Of a DNA stretch of 64,000 nt, positions 13,290-21,187 are shown one piece after another. The stretch lies in contig JAKJHU010000036.1 in the NCBI GenBank assembly GCA_022316685.1, positions 5,870,036-5,934,035 on the forward strand. The letters are read 5' to 3'. The notes below the pieces were generated by a model that searched no databases, had not been told where the DNA came from, and was given only the letters and a program-made list of their open reading frames with translations. Position 1 is the first letter of the stretch, and each line of letters begins with the position of its first letter. The DNA is from Progne subis subis. Taxonomy: Eukaryota; Chordata; Aves; Passeriformes; Hirundinidae. Both the position numbers and the translations under genes were made by a program.

Positions 13290-14177
13290 TTATAGAATCA
13301 TAGAATTTACAATATATACTAGAAAACATCTATGATTTAGAAAGGTAATAGAAAAAACCTTCATGATGAAGTTCGACCATTAAGCCAGCGCCATCAAGCC
13401 CACCAATAAACCACATCTCTAAAGCCCATGTCTACGTGTCTTTTAAATACCTTGAGGAATGGTGACTCAACTTCCCCAGGAAGCCTTTCAGTAAAGAAAT
13501 TTTTTCTAATATCCAAAGCCCTGGTACAACTTGAAGCCATTACCTGTTGTCCTGTTGCTTGTAACTTGGGAGACAAGGCTTGAATGCCAGCTCGCTACAA
13601 TCTCCTTTCAAGTTATCTGGAGAAGGTCTTATCTGAGATGGCTCTTCTCCAGGCTAAAAAAACCCCAGCTTCCTCAGCCACTCATTATGGAACTTACTTC
13701 TAGACCTTTCATCAGATTTCAGCTTTTCTCTGAACACACTCCATAACCTCAATGTCCTTCTGGTTCAGTCTGGAGCTGAACATAGGATTTAAGGTGTGGC
13801 CTCACCAGTGCCAAATACAGAGGGATAAAAACTTCCCCAGTCCTTCTGGGCACACTTTTTTGTTACAGGCCAGGATGCTGTTGGCCTTCTTGGCCATGTA
13901 CAAACACTCTGGATAATGTTCAGAAAGCTGTTTACCAGCACCTCCAGCTTCTTTTTCACCAGGCAACTTGTTAGAAAATTTGTCCCCAGCCTGTAGTACT
14001 GCAGGACTTTGTTGTGACCAAATACTGGACCTGGTACATGACCTAGTTGAAATTCATTTGGTTAGCCTTGGCCCATCAGTCCAGCCTGTCCAGATTCCTC
14101 TGCAGAGCCTTTCTGCTCTCCAGAAGATCAACACTCCCACCTACTTTGTTGTCTTCAGCAAGCTGCCTGTCACTGAC
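13290..14177 (-). mobile_element. CR1 LINE 3' fragment, interrupted by an LTR at its right edge
   Basis: The left end starts with ATAGAATCATAGAATTTACA, the usual antisense CR1 terminus. It is followed by the CR1 3' block (ACCTTGAGGAATGGTGACTC, CAGGAAGCCTTTCAGTAAAG, GTTGTCCTGTTGC) and farther right by the antisense RT C-terminus (GGCCTTCTTGGCCATG; AAGATCAACACTCCCACC). The copy is cut at 14177 by the LTR insertion at 14178. Several frameshifts show it is inactive. Confidence 0.85.
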
Positions 14178-15755
14178 AGTCATGGGTTAGTACAGTTTGT
14201 TTTTTTAGTTATAAAAGAATGTAAAATAATTCTCCAGGCCAGGACCTGGGAATTGCTTTGGAAGAGACAGAGACCTATCAGAGAGTTAGTTAGAATATTG
14301 ACATCTATTCTGACCACTGAAATTGTTGGCTGCGACTTTGGGAAGTACCATATGAAACCCCTTGATTTCCTGTAGGTGGGGTTTTTTCCTTCTTCCTTTG
14401 GCCAGAGAGAGACAGGTAACATCGAGCTGGGCCTGCTGCTCCCCCCTTTTTGGGGGGAGGCTGGCCTGAGGCCTGGCCGGATTCCATCGGCTCCCGGGTA
14501 AAGGGGGGGAAGGAGAGGTTGCTGCTTTGTAATATCTACTTTCTTCAAACTTCCCTGGAGCAGAGAAAAATCTCTGCCGGGCCCCTGATGGGAGCTATGG
14601 GCACCATTTAGGCCAAAGCCACCCCAATTTACACTGAGGGGTGGGCTGAGAAGGCATTTATGATCTCGCCTGTTTGGGTTTTTTTTTTGTGATTCTAGAC
14701 TGCCTGAGTGCTACAATCTCTAATGTTCCTGCGTGAGTTTTTCCTCTTTTATGAGCTCGGCCTTGAACATCTAATACCATGAGCTACAGAGAGAGAGAGA
14801 CAAAGACTCAGAGCAGATTTAACTCTTTCCTAGCAACATGAAGCTTCCAGAGCTTGGGCCTTCTCTGACAGAGTAAGGAAAGACAGAGTGAACATAAAGA
14901 ACAACAGCATGAAGTCAGTAGCAAGAGTGAGAAGACCATTAAGACAGAGTTGAAGAGTTGGTTGTTCTATTCTTACTTGAGCCATGGAAATGAACTCTAT
15001 ATTTAGGTCATTCCTGTAAATCATGGGAAAGATATGCATTTGGGGAGATGATTGTTTTAATTTGTGTGTAGATTTGAGCAAAGGTGTTTGTGATGAACTA
15101 AGTAATATCCTATAAGATGCTTGAACAGAGATAAAGATGAGAAGCCACCTGCGCCAGTGAAGAAGTGAGAAGTTATCTCTGTAACTTGAAGTGAAAAGTC
15201 GTTTGCTTTAGAGTTATTGATCTTTAAAAGGTGACACCGACACCCCAATATGCAAAAGTCTAAGACCCATGACCCATAAGCAGCTTGGGAACCTGCTCCT
15301 GGGAGGGTCACAAAGGCAGGTTTCTCCGGGCGGTTGTTTTTCTGACAGTTTAAAACCCACAAGAGAACTGTTCTAAGTTGTCAGTGGGATCCATGACTCA
15401 AAAAAATACTCTTCCCCTAATGAATTGATGAAAGACTATTATTAGATAGTGAAACTGACTGAAAATTACAAGTTTTGTCTCTTTATGTTCTTTTGTAAGA
15501 AAGTGAACAGTTTGTAAGGGGAGGGAAAAGTGTTTTTGAAGTTTCATTCCATTTTAGTATTTTTCCAACTTTCTGTTTTTCTATTCTTTTATTGTATGTT
15601 AATAAACTATTGGTTAATTTCAAGGTTGAGCCTGCTTTGTTTTTCTCCTAGTCTCTCTCTCACAAAAAGAGTAAGTACCAAGACCAAAATTTAGTGAACG
15701 TGAAACCAACACATTGAGTGGTGTTTCCGCCTGGTTTGAAATTACAACTATGACA
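14178..15755 (+). mobile_element. 1.58-kb solo LTR of an unnamed family, copy 1
   Basis: One of three related blocks in this window (others at 35045-36569 and 56984-58521). It is flanked by the perfect 5-bp duplication CTGAC (14173-14177 and 15756-15760). The 5' edge reads AGTCATGGGTTAG and the 3' edge CAACTATGACA; comparing the three copies suggests an ancestral TGTCATGGGTTGG ... CCATTACA. Shared internal landmarks are GACCTATCAGAGAGTTAG near the start, AATAAACTATTGGTTAATTT and TTGAGCCTGCTTTG near the end. No coding capacity is seen. A 5-bp duplication fits an ERVL-type element. I do not recognise the family name. Confidence 0.82.
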
Positions 15756-15960
15756 CTGACCATTTTCCCTTGGATTATGCGGGTTTTATTCTGCTCCCTG
15801 TCTCTCTCTCCTAACAGTGAGATCAAAGCCTGAAGAACAACTCTCTTACTATTAAAGACTGATGCGAAGAAGGCAATAAGTTTTCCAGCCTTTTCTTCAT
15901 CCTCTGTCACTATGTTTCCATGTTCCATGTTTAAATATTTGACTAGTGAAAGATTCATTA
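15756..15960 (-). mobile_element. CR1 ORF2 fragment (region before the RT core)
   Basis: Minus-strand translation of about 15830-15930 contains GNIVTEDEEKAGKLIAFFAS followed by VF, which matches the conserved CR1 ORF2 stretch just upstream of the RT fingers. It lies on the far side of the LTR from the CR1 piece at 13290-14177 and in the same orientation. The RT segment expected between the two pieces is missing, so the copy must have lost it before the LTR arrived, or the two pieces come from different CR1 copies. Confidence 0.6.
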
Positions 15961-16966
15961 CAGAAATTCTTGGAAACTAGTAATACAAGGATATATTGTA
16001 GTACAAATCAGCTAGAAGTAGGCCCAACTGAGTGGTTACAAAAGGAAGACCACTAGAGAATCTCAAAGAGAAACAAATTAAAGCAACAGAAATTAAATCT
16101 CAGGGGGTAAAAACATCACCTTGTGTTATGAGAGTTAACAGAGAAATTATTTTTAACGTAAACACTTATTTTAATGTTAAGCTTGAAAAAAGTAGCCCCC
16201 CAGAAAATATACACATACAAAAACTCTTCTACTAGTAATTTAAAATTGCTGAACAATTCTTCATGAAAATATTTAGAAACACAGAGCTAGGCAGAAAAAA
16301 ACACCCCAAACAAAAAACCCCAATGCAATTAGCCACAGTGAAATGTTAAGATAAAGAAAATAAAGTTGTAAACCCCAGAAACAATTGTGGGAACCTAATA
16401 TCTCTATGTAGGATTATAAGGTAAAAATTCCATAAACACGGTAGCTATGCCTCAATGGCTATGAGCTATGCCTCAATGAAATTCAAGTCCTGATATGTAA
16501 ATTATTGATTAAAATCTAGGAATAAATTTGTGTGAAGGAAAATATAGTTACAAACCTCAAGTAAATTGCTCAATAGACTCCAATTCACATAGAGTATTTC
16601 ATAATATATTTGGTTCAAACAGAAAAATGAAAAGAAATCAGCAATGTTATGTGCATTCCCAAACATCCATATTCCCATTTTACTAGCTCATCTTCTTTCA
16701 TTCTTTACAGTCTCAACTAACCTAGTCTATGTAAAGGTGATTTTTTTTTTTTTTTTTTTATTCCATAATCAAATGTCCACTATTAATTCATTTTAATTCT
16801 TCTTCCATAAAATTAGAAAATTGCTAAAATGTTTTTTGCACTCAGGCTAGAAATATAAGTTCTTTGCTATTATAATTCAATAACATATCAACAGAATGTT
16901 TGGGGAAAGTGAAGCATTACTTAACACTTCACTCCAAAAAGAATAGGGAGGATGAAAGGCCAAATA
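15961..16966. other. AT-rich intergenic DNA, nothing recognised
   Basis: No gene or repeat family is recognised. A 19-base T run lies at 16741-16759. Confidence 0.5.
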
Positions 16967-17671
16967 TGGCGATGCAAGAAGTGTTTTGTTAGGTTTTTAT
17001 AAGAAGTTTATGTTATGGTTCATTTCACTGTATCCCCAGTTTTGTAACTGTCCATTCCCTTTTGTGTTCTCTGTATAATAAGGTGTTTTGTGTCGGTCCT
17101 CCCACCTGAACTGGAACATCCCCTCTGCCCCACCCCCCACTCTGGGGCAGTCTGCCTGTCACTTTGGGGATCCCTCCCAGATTGCGAAATTTCAGGGAGA
17201 GGGCTCCAGGTGATAGGTAGCCTGGGGGGAATTCTTTTCCTCTGGAGGTGGTTGGTCAGAGGCTTGTGTGTGGGCACACCTTGTTACCCCCTGAATCCCC
17301 TGATTTGTTGTCTTGTTGTAACCCCCCCCTCGACCCCTCCCCCACTTATAAGGTGGAGGAAGGAGATTCAAACTCTCTTCAGCTCTTCTCTCCTCTCTCA
17401 CTTGCTGGCCCCTCTGGCCTGAGGTTTGGACCAGCTGCGGACTTCCTGCAGCTGGCATGAATAAACATCTTTTAACAAGCTGAGAGCCAGCCTTTTCTTC
17501 CACGGCCGTTGCTGTCACGACACTATTTGGTCCAGCTGCCGCTGAAAAGCCGACCAGCAGGTAAAAATAACCTGCGTGCCTATCCAAACTGGGAACTTCT
17601 GTAGCTGTGCTGACCAGAGCTAGCCGGAGGTCAGCTCCTGCCCTCCGTGTGCGGGGACAGAACCAGCCACA
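16967..17671 (+). mobile_element. solo LTR, ERVK-type, second diverged copy
   Basis: It aligns by eye with the LTRs of the provirus that starts only 252 bases downstream: GTTTTGTTAGGTTTTTATAA, TTATGTTATGGTTCATTTCA, GGGGGAATTCTTTTCCTCTG, a TTATAAGG box at about 17345, and AATAAACATCTTTTAACAAG. It begins TGGCGATGCAAGAAG and ends near CCAGCCACA. The flanks (CAAATA at 16961-16966; GACAAATG at 17672-17679) contain CAAAT on both sides, but the exact duplication depends on whether the LTR ends at 17671 or 17673. No internal region is present. Confidence 0.82.
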
Positions 17672-18299
17672 GACAAATGAATCTTTCTATTTTATGATGT
17701 TGGGTTTCTTTAGCTCCAAGGAATTTGGACCTGTATAAACTTTCTCTGAAGTAGCTTTACAAAATGCCATAGAACCCTGAGATATACGACATGGTGCAAA
17801 ACTTTCCTTAATGCCAAAAAGATTTGCTAATTTTTAAGTGGAAAAGTTTTAGCCTATTAAATACAACATATATCCCACTAGCTCCTGGCTAAGCATTCTC
17901 TGTTTATAGGTGTCTTGGATTATTGTAGTGGTGCAGAACTGTTTTATTAGGTTTTTGTAAGAAGTTTATGTTATGGTTCATTTCACTGTATCCCCAATTT
18001 TGTATCCCTTTTGTGTTGTCTGTATAATAAGGTGTTTTGTGTCAATCATCCCACCCCTCACATGGCATGTAACATCCCCTCTGCCCCCCCTCACTCTGGG
18101 GCAGCCTGTCTATCACTCCAGGGGTCCCTCCCAGATTGCGAAACCTCAGGGAGAGGGCTTAGGGTGGACAGGTAGCCTGGGGGGAATTCTTTTCCTCTGG
18201 AGGTGGTTGGTCCGAGGCTTGGGGGTGGGCACACCTTGTTACCCCCTGGATCCCCTGATTTGTTGTCTTGTTGTATCCTCCCTGGAACCCCTCCCCCGC

Positions 18300-18306
18300 T
18301 TATAAG
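18300..18306 (+). promoter_or_regulatory. TATA-like box of the 5' LTR
   Basis: TTATAAG sits after a C-rich stretch and before a purine run, at the expected place for the U3/R promoter. Related LTRs at 3122 and 16967 keep a similar box. Transcription would begin about 25-30 bases downstream, near 18330. The same box occurs in the 3' LTR at 25687-25693. Confidence 0.7.
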
Positions 18307-18459
18307 GGAGAGGAGGGAGATTCGAACTCTCTCCCAGCAGCTCTCTCCCAGCAGCTCTCCGAGCAGCTCGCTCAGCTACCTCGCTCTCAGCTGCTCAGCT
18401 CCCAGCCTCTGAGCTCTCGCCTCTGAGCTCGGAGCTCTCTGCTTCTCAACTCTGGAGCT

Positions 18460-18465
18460 AATAAA
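18460..18465 (+). promoter_or_regulatory. AATAAA polyadenylation signal in the LTR
   Basis: AATAAA lies about 155 bases after the TATA-like box, so the signal falls inside R or at the R/U5 border. The functional copy for genomic RNA would be the one in the 3' LTR at 25847-25852. Confidence 0.75.
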
Positions 18466-18647
18466 CATCTTTTAACCTGCTAAGCTGAGAGCCAGCCTTT
18501 TCTCTTCTGCTGCTGTTGACTGTCTCAACATACGGGGTCTAACTGCTAAGCCGAAGCCGAAGCGAACTGGAAACATCTGTATCTGTGTTGACCGAGCTAG
18601 CCAGAGGTCCTCTCCCGCCCGGAGCGGGGAAAAAACCAGATACATTT

Positions 18648-18665
18648 TGGCGCCCAACGTGGGGC
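18648..18665 (+). promoter_or_regulatory. primer binding site, tRNA-Lys type
   Basis: TGGCGCCCAACGTGGGGC begins three bases after the LTR end. This is the known 18-base site complementary to the 3' end of tRNA-Lys(1,2), used by betaretroviruses. It is where minus-strand DNA synthesis would be primed. Confidence 0.9.
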
Positions 18666-18942
18666 GGACCACGCCGGCAGAAGCAGCTTCGACCACGTGG
18701 ACACGGCTCCACGGAGACAGAGCGTCTGGTGCCCACGCAGGGTCCACTGGAGACGAGGCGGACCCTGCGAACGGACTGGGGCTGATTTAGCCCGAAGAAC
18801 AGTCTCTGGGCGTCACGCACCCCTGTGAAATTGACTTTTAAACAAGGCAAGTTCCAGGGGAAAGAAGGGCAGCTTTGGGGCCCCGACCGGAGTCCTTCTT
18901 GCAGCAGAACATCCAGACCCAGGCACCCCCCAGGCACAGGAA

Positions 18943-18951
18943 CAGGTAAGT
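18943..18951 (+). promoter_or_regulatory. candidate major splice donor in the leader
   Basis: CAG|GTAAGT with GT at 18946-18947 is a near-perfect vertebrate 5' splice site. It lies upstream of the gag start, where simple retroviruses place the donor for the env mRNA. Candidate acceptors lie after the pyrimidine-rich stretch around 24713-24740. No transcript evidence is available here. Confidence 0.6.
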
Positions 18952-19146
18952 ATACCCACAACGGGACATATTTACTGGTTTTAGGGTTCCCCCGAGGGAG
19001 GGGGAAGCCATTGGGGAGGAAAAAATCCTCCAAAAATAGCTGCGCAGCTAAAGGGTTAAACCTCCTGTGATTTTGAGCGAACGGGGTCAGCAGGGGGGAG
19101 TGCTTTTCATCTGGGTTTGGGTTCAAAAGCAACTTAGTATCAAAAC

Positions 19147-21144
19147 ATGGGTGGAAAGCTAACGGTTGCTCAGAAAAGGTTGTATTATAACTATGCTTCT
19201 GTTGTTAACGAGGCCAAATTGAAAATCTCAAACGGCGAGTTAAGAAGTTTTGTTCGCTGGGTTCATCTGCATTTTCCCCAAGTTTCTCCCGACAGAGTCT
19301 GCAGTGCCGACTTCTGCGGCACTGTAGAAAAAGAATTAATTCGGCTCATTCGAACTGGAGACAAAAAAGCTACAAAGTATTTTACTATAGCAACAAAAGT
19401 AAATTCGGCAATTCAGTCTCAAAAGGGAGTGCAGGAAAAGCCCAGCCGAGAAACGTGTTCTCCCCCTCCTCCTCCCCCCTCCTCCTTTCTCCGGTCCCCG
19501 TGTCCCGTTCAAAAATGCCGCGTTCGTTTTTCTGTGGGGGGGGGAACTGGGTCTGAAGCCACGTGGTCCTCTTGGGGCTCCCAAGATGGCGGCGACCGCA
19601 TGGCAGGGGACTCCCCCGCCCCCTCAGCACCGCCCACCCCTCCCTGCCCCGGTGACGTGGTGCCCGCACGGCGCGGCCCCGCCCCGCCTCCCTCCCCCGC
19701 CCCGCCTTACCCCTGTGACGTCGGGTGCCTGCCGCGCGACCCCGCCCCCCCCTGCCCCGCGCGGCGCGGCCCCGCCCCGTCCGCCCCCCGCCCCGACCCG
19801 CGCGACCCCGCCCCCACCCCGCGTGGTGCCGGCCCCGACTCGCGCGGCCCCGCCCCCGCCCCACGCGGCGCCGGGCCGGCCGCGCCGCACGCCGCCGCTG
19901 CCGCGCTGCCCCCCCCAACCCCCCGTGCCTGCGCGTGCGCACTGCGGCACCCCTTCCCCCCCGCAGCCGCCGCACCGCCGCCCGCCCCGGAGGGGCTCGA
20001 GCCCGCTCCCCCGGGATCCCCCCCACCCCCCCACTCCTCGATGACGTCACCCCCCGGGCAAACCGCACCCCCTGCAGGGACGCAGTTGCCAGGCAACCAA
20101 GTGCCTCAGGGCACGGGAGTCCCAGCTCCCTCAAACCCAGAAGTGCCCGAGCAGGGAACAGGAGCCGATGCAGCTGCCGGCTCCTGCTCCATTCCCACCC
20201 TTGCCCCTGTTACCTTCCGCAATGCCCGCGGGGGTAACAACAGGGCAGAGTACCATCCATTTCCCCGAGCCACCATCAAAGAGATCTGCAAAGCTCACAG
20301 GATATATGGCCCAGATGGGCCATATTTCAGGGGGCTTCTCAGAGCAGATCTCTCTGCAGAGGAGGTGGTGCCTGCTGATTTAAAGTACCTGTTTTCTTGT
20401 TTGTTGAACCCAATGGAGTATATCCTATGGGTCACAGCTTGGAAACAGCTGCTCCAGGATGCCTTACCAGGGCTTCTCAACAATGTTAACACTAGAGCTG
20501 ATGCTCAGGGAAACCCCATCACTCTAGACCACCTGGCTGGGGAGGGGCAGTGGGCAGAAGCCACTGACCAAGTGGTCATTCCTGTCCAGTGCCTCCATGT
20601 AGTGAGAGAGACAGCCCTGACTGCATTCTTCAGCATGCAAACACAAGGTCCTGCGATTTCATATTCGAAAATCAAGCAGGACCAAAGGGAGTCTTTCACA
20701 GATTTTGTAGGCAGACTGTCCCGAGCTATTGAAGCTCAGGTCAAAAATGAAATGGCTCGGGAACACATTTTAACAGAGATTGCGTTTTCAAATGCAAATG
20801 ATTTATGTCGTGCTGCGATTTTAAGTTTACCCCTAAACCCCAAACCAACCTTACCAGACATGCTTCAGGTATGTCAGGTAAAAGTTCCTTTAATGAGTTC
20901 TACAGGTCCGCGGCCCAAACCTCATCAAGTTGCAGCCCTGGAAGCGGAAGATTCCCGAAAAACACCGAACACCGCGAAGAAGCCTTCTGCTCAGAGCTCC
21001 CAGAAGTGTTTTTTGTGCGGGAATTTGGGGCATTGGGTTTCCAAATGCCCCCTCAAGAAAGAATTAGAGGACCTCAAAAACAAAAAAGGGGGAGGGGAAG
21101 GGGAAAAAGGGAGAGGGTTTAAACCCTCACAAAAAAACTGGTGA
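19147..21144 (+). CDS. gag: Gag polyprotein (young provirus)
   Basis: A 665-residue, fully open Gag that would form the virus-like particle. Residues 1-100 are matrix: MGGKL at the start fits N-myristoylation, followed by VAQKRLYYNYASVV. Residues about 105-345 are an extraordinarily Pro/Ala-rich linker encoded by very GC-rich DNA, with PSAP late-domain-type motifs near residues 159 and 210. Capsid runs from about 360 to 585, with the PFPRATIKEI start and a major homology region around 508-530 (IKQDQRESFTDFVGRLSRAI). Nucleocapsid has a single CX2CX4HX4C knuckle at residues 621-634 (CFLCGNLGHWVSKC) and a basic tail. The ATG at 19147 is the first good start after the leader. The stop TGA (21142-21144) lies just after the frameshift site. 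Only one knuckle is present where many betaretroviruses have two. Confidence 0.93.
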   Translation: MGGKLTVAQKRLYYNYASVVNEAKLKISNGELRSFVRWVHLHFPQVSPDRVCSADFCGTVEKELIRLIRTGDKKATKYFTIATKVNSAIQSQKGVQEKPSRETCSPPPPPPSSFLRSPCPVQKCRVRFSVGGGTGSEATWSSWGSQDGGDRMAGDSPAPSAPPTPPCPGDVVPARRGPAPPPSPAPPYPCDVGCLPRDPAPPCPARRGPAPSAPRPDPRDPAPTPRGAGPDSRGPAPAPRGAGPAAPHAAAAALPPPTPRACACALRHPFPPAAAAPPPAPEGLEPAPPGSPPPPHSSMTSPPGQTAPPAGTQLPGNQVPQGTGVPAPSNPEVPEQGTGADAAAGSCSIPTLAPVTFRNARGGNNRAEYHPFPRATIKEICKAHRIYGPDGPYFRGLLRADLSAEEVVPADLKYLFSCLLNPMEYILWVTAWKQLLQDALPGLLNNVNTRADAQGNPITLDHLAGEGQWAEATDQVVIPVQCLHVVRETALTAFFSMQTQGPAISYSKIKQDQRESFTDFVGRLSRAIEAQVKNEMAREHILTEIAFSNANDLCRAAILSLPLNPKPTLPDMLQVCQVKVPLMSSTGPRPKPHQVAALEAEDSRKTPNTAKKPSAQSSQKCFLCGNLGHWVSKCPLKKELEDLKNKKGGGEGEKGRGFKPSQKNW

Positions 21145-21187
21145 AAGAGCGCAGGTCCACCCTGCGTGAGGAAAAAAATGGGGTGGA
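21132..21187 (+). promoter_or_regulatory. -1 ribosomal frameshift signal: slippery site plus predicted pseudoknot
   Basis: A AAA AAC (21132-21138) is in the gag phase needed for a -1 slip, four bases before the gag stop. After an 11-base spacer, CGCAGG (21150-21155) pairs perfectly with CCTGCG (21161-21166). The five-base loop TCCAC (21156-21160) pairs perfectly with GTGGA (21183-21187), which gives an H-type pseudoknot. The shift moves ribosomes into the pro-pol frame. The spacer is slightly long; a G-U closing pair would make it ten bases. Confidence 0.85.

Larger units (their letters stand above)
17924..18644 (+). repeat. 5' LTR of the young provirus
   Basis: 721 bases from TGTAGTGGTG to CCAGATACA, bounded by TG...CA. 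U3 has a T-rich start and a GGGGGAATTCTTTTCCTCTG block. A TATA-like box lies at 18300-18306 and AATAAA at 18460-18465. Between them lies a striking run of AGCTC/CAGCT motifs (about 18335-18445), which should form much of R. U5 follows up to the primer site. The LTR matches the 3' LTR at 25311-26031 base for base as far as I can read. Confidence 0.95.

Noticed and set aside
17973..18305. 110-codon frame inside the LTR, repeated identically at 25360
   Set aside because: It is duplicated only because the LTR is duplicated. It overlaps promoter sequence and has no recognisable protein character.
19385..20134. 249-codon antisense open frame and two long plus-strand frames overlapping gag
   Set aside because: They lie in the GC-rich Pro/Ala linker, where stop codons are rare in every phase. 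The peptides are Gly/Arg- or Pro/Arg-rich low complexity with no family features.
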